From an uncultured Roseburia sp. (GTDB taxonomy: Bacteria > Bacillota > Clostridia > Lachnospirales > Lachnospiraceae), in NCBI GenBank assembly GCA_900550935.1, contig URUD01000014.1, forward strand, positions 1 through 62,161: a stretch of 62,161 bases of DNA, written 5' to 3'. The translations under genes and the position numbers were made by a program. How positions within the stretch are numbered: the first letter of the stretch is position 1; the number at the start of each line of letters is the position of its first letter. Of the stretch, positions 1-8,729 are shown piece after piece. A model generated the notes under the pieces. That model ran no database searches, had not been told where the DNA came from, and saw nothing but the letters and a program-made list of their open reading frames with translations.

Positions 1-2
1 GT

Positions 3-719
3 ACAGGCGCTTTTACCTCTAAAGCGGCGGCCTCGGCGCATCTTCGGGCCGGTGCCAAGAAAGTCATCATTTCTGCGCCTGGTGGTAAAGACGTGGATGC
101 CACAGTCGTGTACGGCGTCAATCAAGACATTTTGAAAGCCAGTGATACCGTCATTTCGAACGCTTCGTGCACGACGAATTGTCTGGCTCCCGTAGCCATG
201 GTATTAAATGAAGGGCTGGGAATCGTGGACGGCTTGATGACGACGATCCATTCTTATACCAACGACCAAGTGTTGACTGACGTTTATCACCGTGATCCGA
301 GGCGTGCCCGTGCTGCTGCCCTGAACATCATCCCCACCAAAACAGGCGCGGCGGCGGCGGTCGGTTTGGTTCTTCCGGAACTGAACGGCAAACTGATCGG
401 TGCTGCTCAGCGTGTACCGACCCCGACCGGATCTACCACTCTTCTGTTCGCAGTTGTAGACAAAGCTGTAACCAAAGAAGAGATCAACGCAGCTATGAAA
501 GCAGCAGCTACTGAGTCCTTCGGATACAACGAGGATGAGATCGTATCTTCTGATATCGTAGGAATGAGATATGGTTCCTTATTCGATGCAACTCAGACAA
601 TGGTTAACCAGGTATCTGATGACCAGTATGAGGTACAGGTAGTTTCTTGGTATGATAACGAGAACTCTTACACATCTCAGATGGTTCGTACAATCAAATA
701 CTTCAGTGAGTTAAAATAA
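3..719 (+). CDS. gap: Glyceraldehyde-3-phosphate dehydrogenase, 5'-truncated
   Basis: Glycolytic NAD-dependent oxidation and phosphorylation of glyceraldehyde-3-phosphate. The reading frame is open from base 3 with no start, so the N-terminal NAD-binding part is missing and 238 codons remain. The catalytic motif SNASCTTNCLAP and the C-terminal SWYDNENSY motif are visible. It heads a gap-pgk-tpiA-gpmI glycolytic series. Odd: bases 1 to about 390 use codons unlike the rest (CAA for Gln, CCC, TCG, GCG runs) and encode a TNDQVLTDVYH segment typical of proteobacterial GAPDH, whereas from about base 395 the protein (QRVPTPTGSTT onward) and its codons are clostridial. The gene as read therefore looks chimeric. 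Enzyme identity is certain; integrity of the 5' half is doubtful. Confidence 0.93.
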   Translation, partial: TGAFTSKAAASAHLRAGAKKVIISAPGGKDVDATVVYGVNQDILKASDTVISNASCTTNCLAPVAMVLNEGLGIVDGLMTTIHSYTNDQVLTDVYHRDPRRARAAALNIIPTKTGAAAAVGLVLPELNGKLIGAAQRVPTPTGSTTLLFAVVDKAVTKEEINAAMKAAATESFGYNEDEIVSSDIVGMRYGSLFDATQTMVNQVSDDQYEVQVVSWYDNENSYTSQMVRTIKYFSELK

Positions 720-752
720 TCGATAAGTTACGATAACTATATGAGACTTATA

Positions 753-787
753 GCAGGTCCGGTCCTATTGGACCGGGCCTGTTTTTT
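753..787 (+). terminator. Intrinsic terminator after gap
   Basis: CAGGTCCGGTCC pairs with GGACCGGGCCTG (one G-U pair) around a four-base loop and is followed by TTTTTT. It separates gap from pgk, so pgk probably has partly independent expression. Confidence 0.85.
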
Positions 788-814
788 ATAGCGAATAAAA
801 GGAGGACATATCTT

Positions 815-2041
815 ATGTCATTAAACAAAAAATCAGTAGACGATATTAATGTAAAGGGAAGAAGAGTTCTTGTAAGATGCGATTTCAACGTACCTTTAAA
901 AGACGGAAAGATCACAGATGAGACACGTATCAACGCAGCACTTCCTACCATCCAGAAATTGATCAACGATGGCGGAAAAGTAATCCTTTGCTCTCATCTT
1001 GGAAAAGTGAAAAACGGACCAAACGAAGGCGAGTCTTTAGCACCAGTTGCAGAGAGACTTTCTGAGAAACTTGGCAAAAAAGTAAACTTCGTATCTGATT
1101 ACAATGTAACAGGCGAAGCTGCTACCGCAGCAGTTGCAGCAATGAACGAGGGAGATGTTGTATTATTACAGAATACACGTTTCCGTGGCGCTGAGGAGAC
1201 CAAAAACGGCGAAGAGTTCAGCAAAGAGTTAGCTGATCTTGCAGACGATTATGTATGCGACGCATTCGGTTCTTCCCACAGAGCACATGCTTCTGTTGCA
1301 GGTGTAACCAAATTCATCACTGCAAAAGGTGGTTCTAACGTAGTTGGATACTTAATGCAGAAAGAGATCGATTTCCTTGGCAACGCTGTAGAGAATCCGG
1401 TAAGACCTTTCGTTGCTATCCTCGGTGGAGCAAAAGTTGCAGATAAATTAAACGTTATCTCTAACTTACTTGAGAAATGTGATACTTTGATCATCGGTGG
1501 TGGTATGGCATACACCTTCTTAAAAGCACAGGGATATGAGATCGGTAAATCATTAGTAGATGATACCAAGATCGATTACTGTAAAGAGATGATGGAAAAA
1601 GCTGAGAAACTTGGCAAGAAATTATTACTTCCGGTTGACTCTGTAACCATCGCTGATTTCCCAAATCCGATCGATGCGCCAGTAGAAGTTGTTGTATGTG
1701 ACGTTAAAAACATGCCGGCAGACAGAGAAGGATGCGATATCGGACCGGAAACACAGAAATTATATGCAGACGCTGTTAAGACAGCAAAGACTGTTGTATG
1801 GAATGGACCGATGGGTGTATTCGAGAACCCAATCTTAGCAAAAGGAACCATCGCAGTTGCACAGGCATTAGCAGAGACAGATGCTACAACAATCATTGGT
1901 GGTGGAGACTCCGCAGCAGCAGTAAACCAGTTAGGATTTGCTGATAAGATGAGCCACATCTCTACAGGTGGTGGAGCATCCTTAGAGTTCTTAGAGGGAA
2001 AAGAACTTCCGGGTGTAGTTGCTGCAGATGATAAGGAGTAA
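815..2041 (+). CDS. pgk: Phosphoglycerate kinase
   Basis: Cytosolic kinase transferring phosphate from 1,3-bisphosphoglycerate to ADP. The 408-residue length is within the usual range. The N-terminal signature VLVRCDFNVPL (about residue 20), the glycine-rich nucleotide loop GGGMAYTFL (about 230) and the C-terminal IIGGGDSAAA motif (about 365) are all present. The start ATG follows a strong AGGAGG-type ribosome site at about 801. It lies 96 bp after gap, beyond a terminator, and 45 bp before tpiA with no terminator between, so pgk and tpiA are probably cotranscribed. Confidence 0.97.
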   Translation: MSLNKKSVDDINVKGRRVLVRCDFNVPLKDGKITDETRINAALPTIQKLINDGGKVILCSHLGKVKNGPNEGESLAPVAERLSEKLGKKVNFVSDYNVTGEAATAAVAAMNEGDVVLLQNTRFRGAEETKNGEEFSKELADLADDYVCDAFGSSHRAHASVAGVTKFITAKGGSNVVGYLMQKEIDFLGNAVENPVRPFVAILGGAKVADKLNVISNLLEKCDTLIIGGGMAYTFLKAQGYEIGKSLVDDTKIDYCKEMMEKAEKLGKKLLLPVDSVTIADFPNPIDAPVEVVVCDVKNMPADREGCDIGPETQKLYADAVKTAKTVVWNGPMGVFENPILAKGTIAVAQALAETDATTIIGGGDSAAAVNQLGFADKMSHISTGGGASLEFLEGKELPGVVAADDKE

Positions 2042-2086
2042 TCCGCGTTAGTACTTCAAAATTTTAAATGGGAAGAGGATAAAATC

Positions 2087-2836
2087 ATGGCAAGAAAGAA
2101 AATTGTAGCTGGTAACTGGAAAATGAACATGACTCCAAGCCAGGCTGTAAAATTAGTTGAGGAATTAAAACCATTAGTAGTAAGCGATGAGGTAGAAGTT
2201 GTTTACTGTGTACCTGCAATCGACATCGTGCCGGTTGTTGAGGCTGTAAAAGGAACCAACGTAGCAGTTGGTGCTGAGAATATGTACTACGAAGAGAAAG
2301 GTGCATATACAGGAGAGATTTCTCCGGAAATGTTAGTAGATGCCGGCGTAAAATATGTCATCATCGGACATTCTGAGAGACGTGATTACTTCAAAGAGTG
2401 TGACTGCATGCTGAACAAAAAAGTGAAAAAAGCATTCGAGCACAATCTGACACCAATCCTTTGCTGTGGAGAAACATTAGAGCAGAGAGAGATGGGGATC
2501 ACACTTGACTGGATCCGTTTACAGATCAAATCTGACTTAAAAGATGTTACAGCAGAGCAGGTTGCTTCTATGGTGATCGCATATGAGCCGATCTGGGCAA
2601 TCGGAACCGGAAAAACTGCAACCACAGAGCAGGCACAGGAAGTATGTAAAGCAATCCGTGACTGCATCGCAGAAGTATACGGAACAGATACCGCAGAGAA
2701 AGTTCGTATCCAGTACGGTGGTTCTGTCAATGCAGGAAATGCAGCAGAATTATTTGCACAGCCAGATATCGATGGCGGTCTTGTCGGAGGAGCTTCCTTA
2801 AAAGCAGATTTTGGAAAAATTGTAAATTACAAATAA
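2087..2836 (+). CDS. tpiA: Triosephosphate isomerase
   Basis: Interconverts dihydroxyacetone phosphate and glyceraldehyde-3-phosphate. The 249-residue protein has the N-terminal GNWKMN substrate-binding lysine, the catalytic histidine in IIGHSERR (about residue 95), the catalytic glutamate in AYEPIWAIGTGK (about 165) and the C-terminal phosphate-binding VGGASLK. It follows pgk closely and ends at a strong terminator. Nothing unusual. Confidence 0.98.
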   Translation: MARKKIVAGNWKMNMTPSQAVKLVEELKPLVVSDEVEVVYCVPAIDIVPVVEAVKGTNVAVGAENMYYEEKGAYTGEISPEMLVDAGVKYVIIGHSERRDYFKECDCMLNKKVKKAFEHNLTPILCCGETLEQREMGITLDWIRLQIKSDLKDVTAEQVASMVIAYEPIWAIGTGKTATTEQAQEVCKAIRDCIAEVYGTDTAEKVRIQYGGSVNAGNAAELFAQPDIDGGLVGGASLKADFGKIVNYK

Positions 2837-2848
2837 ATAACGACTTTC

Positions 2849-2876
2849 GGGGAACCTGGTTCAGGTTCCCTTTTTC
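2849..2876 (+). terminator. Intrinsic terminator after tpiA
   Basis: Arms GGGAACCTG and CAGGTTCCC form a 9-bp stem with a 3-nt loop followed by TTTTT. It closes the pgk-tpiA unit. Confidence 0.9.
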
Positions 2877-2915
2877 CAGATAGTGAGAATGAGCAAAGAG
2901 AAATGAGGAAAAAGA

Positions 2916-4457
2916 ATGAGTAAGAAACCTACTGTATTAATGATTTTAGATGGATTTGGTCTTAATGACAAAACAGAGGGAAATGCTGTTGCACAGGCAA
3001 ATACACCAAATATTGACGCCCTGATGAAAGAGTATCCATATGTCAAGGGTTACGCAAGTGGACTTGCAGTAGGTCTGCCGGATGGACAGATGGGAAATTC
3101 AGAGGTAGGCCATTTGAATATGGGTGCCGGAAGAATCGTATATCAGGAATTAACCAGAATCACCAAAGAGATCAACGATGGTGACTTCTTTCAGAATAAA
3201 GCATTACTGGACGGAATTGCAAATGTGAAGAAAAACAATTCTGACCTTCACTTATATGGACTGTTATCCGATGGTGGTGTACACAGCCATATCACACACC
3301 TGTACGGTCTGTTAGAGCTTGCCAAGAGACAGGGTGTTTCCAATGTTTACGTTCACTGCTTCTTAGATGGACGTGACACAGCACCAACTTCCGGAAAAGG
3401 ATTTATCGAAGCACTGGAAGCAAAAATGAAAGAGATCGGCGTAGGAAAGATCGCTTCTATTTCCGGCCGTTATTATGTGATGGATCGAGACAATCGTTGG
3501 GATCGTGTTGAGAAAGCATATAAAGTACTGACAACAGGAGAGGGAGAGAAAGCAGAGAGCGCAGTTGCAGCAATGGAAGCATCTTACGCAAAAGATGTAA
3601 CCGATGAGTTCTTTGTTCCAACCGCGATCACAGAGAACGGAGCACCGGTTGCTACGATCAAAGACAATGATACCGTGATCTTCTTTAACTTCCGTCCGGA
3701 TCGTGCCCGTGAGATCACCCGTGCATTCTGCACCGATGATTTTGACGGATTTGACAGAGGCGCAAGAAAGAATGTCTGCTATATCTGCTTTACTGAGTAT
3801 GATGTTACCATTCCAAATAAAGAAGTAGCATTCAAGAAAGTAGAGTTAAAAAATACGTTTGGCGAGTACCTGGCTGCACATGGAAAAACACAGGCAAGAA
3901 TCGCTGAGACAGAGAAATATGCACATGTTACCTTCTTCTTTAACGGCGGTGTAGAGGAGCCAAACGTGGGAGAAGACCGTATCCTTGTAAAATCTCCAAA
4001 AGTTGCAACCTACGACTTACAGCCTGAGATGAGTGCACCGGAAGTATGCGAGAAACTCTGTGCTGCGATCCGTTCCGAGAAATATGATGTCATTATCATC
4101 AACTTTGCAAACCCGGATATGGTAGGTCATACCGGTATCTTAGAGGCTGCAAAGAAAGCAGTAGAGACGGTAGATACCTGCGTTGGAAAAGCAGTAGAAG
4201 CACTCAAAGAGGTAGATGGTCAGATGTTCATCTGCGCGGACCATGGAAATGCAGAGCAGCTGGTTGACTATGAGACAGGTGGACCATTCACCGCACATAC
4301 CACCAATCCGGTTCCATTTATCTTAGTCAATGCAGATCCGGCTTACACCTTAAGAGAAGAAGGATGCCTTGCAGATATCATCCCGACTCTGATCGAGTTA
4401 ATGGGTATGGAGCAGCCGGCAGAAATGACAGGAAAATCTTTATTGATCAGGAAATAA
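2916..4457 (+). CDS. gpmI: 2,3-bisphosphoglycerate-independent phosphoglycerate mutase
   Basis: Mn-dependent interconversion of 3- and 2-phosphoglycerate, alkaline-phosphatase superfamily. The 513-residue protein starts with VLMILDGFGLND, whose Asp is a metal ligand, then the phosphoserine-containing GNSEVGHLNMGAGR (about residue 60), FLDGRDTAPTSG, SGRYYVMDRDNRW, NFRPDRAREITRA, and the C-terminal metal ligands in ADHGNAEQ (about 440). The start follows a GAGGAAA ribosome site. It completes the clustered lower-glycolysis genes and is separated from tpiA by a terminator. Confidence 0.97.
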   Translation: MSKKPTVLMILDGFGLNDKTEGNAVAQANTPNIDALMKEYPYVKGYASGLAVGLPDGQMGNSEVGHLNMGAGRIVYQELTRITKEINDGDFFQNKALLDGIANVKKNNSDLHLYGLLSDGGVHSHITHLYGLLELAKRQGVSNVYVHCFLDGRDTAPTSGKGFIEALEAKMKEIGVGKIASISGRYYVMDRDNRWDRVEKAYKVLTTGEGEKAESAVAAMEASYAKDVTDEFFVPTAITENGAPVATIKDNDTVIFFNFRPDRAREITRAFCTDDFDGFDRGARKNVCYICFTEYDVTIPNKEVAFKKVELKNTFGEYLAAHGKTQARIAETEKYAHVTFFFNGGVEEPNVGEDRILVKSPKVATYDLQPEMSAPEVCEKLCAAIRSEKYDVIIINFANPDMVGHTGILEAAKKAVETVDTCVGKAVEALKEVDGQMFICADHGNAEQLVDYETGGPFTAHTTNPVPFILVNADPAYTLREEGCLADIIPTLIELMGMEQPAEMTGKSLLIRK

Positions 4458-4475
4458 GAACAGAGATAAAAAGCA

Positions 4476-4510
4476 GGAAAGTGTCACAGATGTGGCACTT
4501 TCCTTTTTGT
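4476..4510 (+). terminator. Intrinsic terminator after gpmI
   Basis: Arms GGAAAGTGTCAC and GTGGCACTTTCC flank a short loop and are followed by TTTTTG. Confidence 0.9.
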
Positions 4511-4599
4511 TAGAATACTTAAATACTTTTATAAGATATACTAATGAAATAACTAAAATATACAAAAATACTAATAAAAAGACAGGATTTTTCTACCCT

Positions 4600-4614
4600 G
4601 CCCGGGTGGCGGAA
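4600..4614 (+). other. Short fragment resembling the 5' end of a tRNA-Leu
   Basis: GCCCGGGTGGCGGAA matches the acceptor and start of the D-arm expected of bacterial tRNA-Leu, but no anticodon arm, T-arm or 3' end follows within the next 100 bases. It sits in an otherwise AT-rich 250-bp gap just upstream of the purC promoter. It could be a tRNA remnant or chance; low confidence. Confidence 0.3.
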
Positions 4615-4627
4615 AGCGGTAAAATCA

Positions 4628-4657
4628 TTGACTTTACAAAATCCGCTGTATTATAAT
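4628..4657 (+). promoter_or_regulatory. Sigma-A promoter of the pur operon
   Basis: TTGACT, an 18-bp spacer and TATAAT. The predicted start of transcription is near 4664, which makes an upstream ATG at 4666 essentially leaderless and supports ATG 4708 as the purC start. GTAAA and TTTAC form a small inverted repeat around the -35 box. Confidence 0.8.
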
Positions 4658-4707
4658 TAAAACAAATGGTGTTGTTTTCAGACACCGGAAAAGAGGATAA
4701 AATAAGC

Positions 4708-5586
4708 ATGGGAACACAAGTATTTCAGCCAGTAAAAGAAGGAAAAGTACGTGAGGTATATGACAATGGTGACAGCATGATCATTGTTGCCACAGACAGA
4801 ATTTCTGCTTTTGACCACATTTTGAAAAACAAGATTACCAAAAAAGGTGCGATTTTAACTCAGATGTCTAAATTCTGGTTTGATTACACAAAAGATATTG
4901 TGCCAAACCATATGATTTCCGTAGACGTAAAAGACATGCCAGAGTTTTTCCAGCAGGAGAGATTTGATGGCAACAGTATGATGTGTAAAAAATTAGAGAT
5001 GCTCCCGATCGAGTGTATCGTGCGTGGCTACATTACCGGAAGTGGCTGGGAGAGCTACAAAAAGAACGGTACCGTATGCGGCATCAAACTTCCAGAGGGT
5101 CTGGTAGAGTCTGATAAGTTACCGGAACCGATCTATACACCAAGTACCAAGGCTGAAATTGGGTTACATGATGAAAATATCTCTTTTGAGAGAAGCGTAG
5201 AGATCTTAGAGAAGATCTATCCGGGCAAAGGTGCTGATTATGCAGCCAGGATCAAAGAGTATACCATTGCACTCTACAAAAAATGTGCAGAGTATGCACT
5301 GAGCAAAGGGATCATCATCGCAGATACCAAGTTTGAATTTGGTCTCGACGAGAATGGCAATGTCGTATTAGGAGACGAGATGCTGACACCGGACAGCTCC
5401 AGATTCTGGCCATTAGAGGGCTACAAGGCAGGAAAATCACAGCCTTCCTTTGACAAACAGTTTGTAAGAGACTGGCTGAAAGCAAATCCAGACAGCGACT
5501 ATCTGCTTCCAGAAGACGTCATTACAAAGACAATCGATAAATACAAAGAAGCATTTGAACTGTTGACCGGTAAGAAATTTGTATAG
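4708..5586 (+). CDS. purC: Phosphoribosylaminoimidazole-succinocarboxamide synthase
   Basis: SAICAR synthetase, de novo purine step joining CAIR and aspartate with ATP. The start at MGTQVFQPV is preferred because an AGAGG site lies 11 bases upstream and the longer in-frame start would fall at the transcription start. The protein is 292 residues, matching the longer Firmicutes form. Visible motifs are KEGKVREVYD at the N-terminus, IECIVRGYITGSGW (about residue 100) and LTPDSSRFW (about 230). First gene of purC-purF-purB. Confidence 0.96.
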   Translation: MGTQVFQPVKEGKVREVYDNGDSMIIVATDRISAFDHILKNKITKKGAILTQMSKFWFDYTKDIVPNHMISVDVKDMPEFFQQERFDGNSMMCKKLEMLPIECIVRGYITGSGWESYKKNGTVCGIKLPEGLVESDKLPEPIYTPSTKAEIGLHDENISFERSVEILEKIYPGKGADYAARIKEYTIALYKKCAEYALSKGIIIADTKFEFGLDENGNVVLGDEMLTPDSSRFWPLEGYKAGKSQPSFDKQFVRDWLKANPDSDYLLPEDVITKTIDKYKEAFELLTGKKFV

Positions 5587-5602
5587 GAGAGAGCCTGTAT
5601 CT

Positions 5603-7087
5603 ATGAATGAGAACAACTTCAAACAGCCTGCATCCTATACGGATGCAGAGTTCCGTGAGAACGGGATCCATGCAGATGAACTGCATGAAGAATGTGGTGT
5701 CTTCGGCATGTATGATTTTGACGGAAAAGATGTTGCATCGACCATTTATTATGGATTGTTTGCGTTACAGCACCGTGGACAGGAAAGCTGTGGTATTGCA
5801 GTCAGTGAGACAAATGGGCCAAAAGGCAAAGTGACATCCCATAAGGGAATGGGATTAGTCAATGAGGTCTTTACACAGCACAATTTAGAGCCGATGCACG
5901 GGGATATCGGAGTGGGACATGTCCGTTATTCCACAGCAGGTGCTTCCACCAGAGAAAATGCACAGCCACTTGTTTTAAATTATGTCAAGGGAACACTTGC
6001 ACTGGCGCACAACGGAAACCTGATCAATGCGACTGAGCTTCGCAAAGACTTAGAATACACCGGAGCGATTTTCCAGACAACGATTGATTCCGAGGTCATT
6101 GCCTATCATATCGCAAGAGAGCGTCTGAACGCATCGACCGTTGAGGAAGCAGTCTGCAGGGCATGTAAAAAGATCAAAGGAGCGTATTCCTTAGTTGTTA
6201 TGAGCCCGCGGAAACTGATCGGTGCGAGGGATCCATTCGGATTTAAACCGCTTTGTATCGGAAAACGTGACAATGCGTATATCCTTGCATCCGAGACCTG
6301 TGCACTGGACACCGTTGGCGCAGAATATGTCAGAGATGTATTGCCGGGAGAGGTTGTTACCATCACACCGGAAAATGGCATCCAGTCTGACTTGTCTCTG
6401 GCGTTGCCAAAAGAACAGCAGGCAAGATGTATTTTTGAATATATTTATTTTGCAAGACCGGACAGCCACATTGATAATGTCAGTGTCTATGCCTCCCGTA
6501 TCCTGGCAGGCAGATATCTGGCGATCGATTCCCCGGTAGATGCAGATTTAGTAGTCGGTGTACCGGAGTCCGGAAATGCGGCAGCACTCGGATATTCCTT
6601 ACAGTCCGGTATTCCATATGGAACCGCATTTGTGAAAAACGGTTACGTCGGCAGAACCTTTATCAAGCCAAAACAGAGCAGCAGGGAATCCAGTGTCCGT
6701 GTCAAATTAAATGTTTTAAAAGAGGCAGTCAACGGAAAACGCGTGATCATGATCGACGATTCAATCGTGCGTGGAACAACCTCCAACCCGACCATTAAAC
6801 TGCTCCGCGATGCCGGAGCAACGGAAGTCCATGTCAGGATCAGTTCCCCGCCATTCCTGTGGCCATGCTATTTCGGAACCGATATCCCGGAGCGTGAGCA
6901 GCTGATCGCTTACAATCATTCCATTGACGAGATCCGCGAGATCATCGGAGCAGATACCCTTGGTTACCTTGGAGTGGATCGTCTGGAAGAGCTGGTAGGC
7001 GGATTAAGTATCTGTAAGGGATGCTTTACCGGAAAATACCCGATGGAACCGCCAAAAGAGGATATCCGCGGAGATTTTGAACGTTAA
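5603..7087 (+). CDS. purF: Amidophosphoribosyltransferase
   Basis: First committed purine enzyme: PRPP plus glutamine to phosphoribosylamine. The ATG at 5603 follows AGGAGAGAG; a TTG further upstream overlaps purC and is rejected. A short propeptide precedes the nucleophile Cys in HEECGVFGMYD, as in Fe-S-type PurF. The glutaminase domain (LQHRGQES, RYSTAG) is followed by the phosphoribosyltransferase domain with the PRPP loop VIMIDDSIVRGTTS. Cysteines in ARCIFEY, LWPCYFG and ICKGCFTG fit the [4Fe-4S] ligands of the Bacillus-type enzyme. Length 494 residues. Confidence 0.96.
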   Translation: MNENNFKQPASYTDAEFRENGIHADELHEECGVFGMYDFDGKDVASTIYYGLFALQHRGQESCGIAVSETNGPKGKVTSHKGMGLVNEVFTQHNLEPMHGDIGVGHVRYSTAGASTRENAQPLVLNYVKGTLALAHNGNLINATELRKDLEYTGAIFQTTIDSEVIAYHIARERLNASTVEEAVCRACKKIKGAYSLVVMSPRKLIGARDPFGFKPLCIGKRDNAYILASETCALDTVGAEYVRDVLPGEVVTITPENGIQSDLSLALPKEQQARCIFEYIYFARPDSHIDNVSVYASRILAGRYLAIDSPVDADLVVGVPESGNAAALGYSLQSGIPYGTAFVKNGYVGRTFIKPKQSSRESSVRVKLNVLKEAVNGKRVIMIDDSIVRGTTSNPTIKLLRDAGATEVHVRISSPPFLWPCYFGTDIPEREQLIAYNHSIDEIREIIGADTLGYLGVDRLEELVGGLSICKGCFTGKYPMEPPKEDIRGDFER

Positions 7088-7149
7088 TCAATAGATACGC
7101 GATTCGCGGATCTTCTATTAGGAAAAAGAGAATCAGAATGGAGAATACA

Positions 7150-8601
7150 ATGAGTACAGATCGCTATACAAGTCCTTTGTCAGAGCGTTACGCAAGCAAG
7201 GAAATGCAGTATATCTTTTCACAGGATATGAAATTTAAGACCTGGAGAAAATTATGGATCGCATTAGCAGAGACCGAGATGGAGTTAGGTCTTTCTGAGA
7301 ATGGAAAACCGGTTATCACACAGGAGCAGATTGATGAGTTAAAGGCACATGCAGATGACATCAATTATGATGTTGCAAAAGAGCGTGAAAAATTAGTCCG
7401 CCATGATGTTATGAGCCATGTTTACGCTTATGGTCAGCAGTGTCCGAAAGCTGCCGGTATCATCCATCTGGGTGCAACATCCTGCTATGTAGGAGATAAT
7501 ACGGACATTATCTTAATGCGTGAGGCATTAAAATTAGTCCGCACCAAGCTGATCAACGTGATCGCAGAACTTGCAAAATTTGCAGACACTTATAAAAATC
7601 TGCCAACACTGGCATTTACCCATTTCCAGCCTGCACAGCCGACCACTGTTGGAAAGAGAGCAACACTCTGGGCACAGGAATTTATCTTAGACCTGGAAGA
7701 TTTAGAGTATGTGATGAACAGCTTAAAACTCTTAGGTTCCAAGGGAACAACCGGAACCCAGGCAAGCTTTTTGGAGCTGTTTGATGGAGATCAGGAGACC
7801 ATCGACAAGATCGATCCGATGATCGCACAGAAAATGGGATTTTCTCATTGCTATGCAGTTTCCGGACAGACCTATTCCAGAAAAGTGGATACCAGAGTTG
7901 CAAATATTTTAGCAGGAATCGCAGCCAGTGCACATAAGATGTCAAACGATATTCGTTTGCTTCAGCATTTAAAAGAAGTGGAAGAGCCATTCGAGAAAAA
8001 CCAGATCGGATCATCTGCCATGGCATATAAGAGAAATCCAATGCGTTCCGAGCGTATTGCTTCCTTATCCCGCTATGTGATGATCGATGCATTAAATCCG
8101 GCGATCACTTCTGCAACACAGTGGTTTGAGAGAACCCTGGATGATTCTGCAAACAAGAGATTGTCCATTCCAGAGGGATTCCTTGCAATCGATGGTATCT
8201 TAGACTTATGCTTAAATGTTGTAGATGGACTGGTCGTATATGACAAGGTAATCACTAAACATCTGATGGCAGAGCTTCCATTTATGGCAACCGAAAATAT
8301 CATGATGGATGCTGTAAAGAACGGTGGAAACCGTCAGGAGCTGCATGAGAAAATCCGTACTTTATCCATGCAGGCAGGAAAGACCGTCAAGGAAGAAGGA
8401 AAAGAGAACAATCTTCTTGAGCTGATCGCTGCTGATCCGGAATTTAACCTGACCTTAGAAGAACTTCAGGCAACGATGGATCCGTCCAAATATGTGGGAC
8501 GTGCACCGATCCAGGTAGATAAATTCTTAGCAGAAGTTGTGAATCCGATCCTTGAGGAAAACAAAGAGATTCTTGGTGTAAAAGCGGAGATCAACGTATA
8601 A
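7150..8601 (+). CDS. purB: Adenylosuccinate lyase
   Basis: Cleaves SAICAR to AICAR and adenylosuccinate to AMP, in both cases releasing fumarate. The lyase signature GSSAMAYKRNP lies near residue 290, and THFQPAQPTT and LGATSCYVGDN are also present. ATG 7150 (MSTDRYTSPL) is preferred since GGAG lies 6 bases upstream; ATG 7138 in frame is the alternative. The 483-residue protein is of the longer Clostridium/eukaryote-like type. Last gene of the pur operon, followed by a strong terminator. Confidence 0.96.
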   Translation: MSTDRYTSPLSERYASKEMQYIFSQDMKFKTWRKLWIALAETEMELGLSENGKPVITQEQIDELKAHADDINYDVAKEREKLVRHDVMSHVYAYGQQCPKAAGIIHLGATSCYVGDNTDIILMREALKLVRTKLINVIAELAKFADTYKNLPTLAFTHFQPAQPTTVGKRATLWAQEFILDLEDLEYVMNSLKLLGSKGTTGTQASFLELFDGDQETIDKIDPMIAQKMGFSHCYAVSGQTYSRKVDTRVANILAGIAASAHKMSNDIRLLQHLKEVEEPFEKNQIGSSAMAYKRNPMRSERIASLSRYVMIDALNPAITSATQWFERTLDDSANKRLSIPEGFLAIDGILDLCLNVVDGLVVYDKVITKHLMAELPFMATENIMMDAVKNGGNRQELHEKIRTLSMQAGKTVKEEGKENNLLELIAADPEFNLTLEELQATMDPSKYVGRAPIQVDKFLAEVVNPILEENKEILGVKAEINV

Positions 8602-8658
8602 AAAGAGTGGATAAATATCATAGAATGTACGCTTTGCCGAATATTCTATGAAAAAACA

Positions 8659-8700
8659 CCGCGAAATGAGAGGAAAGATTCTCGTTTCGCGGTATTTTTA
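8659..8700. terminator. Bidirectional terminator between purB and degV
   Basis: Arms CCGCGAAATGAG and CTCGTTTCGCGG form a perfect 12-bp stem, with an A-run on the left and a T-rich run on the right. It can serve both converging genes. Confidence 0.88.
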
Positions 8701-8729
8701 TGTGTAACTTTTTTATGATCCAGATAAGA

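Noticed and set aside
1249..1959. Antisense frames over 100 codons inside pgk
   Set aside because: Shadows of a highly biased, highly expressed gene; no start signals or family resemblance.
4511..4707. Possible purine riboswitch upstream of purC (TTTCTACC-like stretch)
   Set aside because: The candidate bases lie upstream of the clear promoter at 4628-4657 and would not be in the purC transcript; no three-way junction could be drawn.
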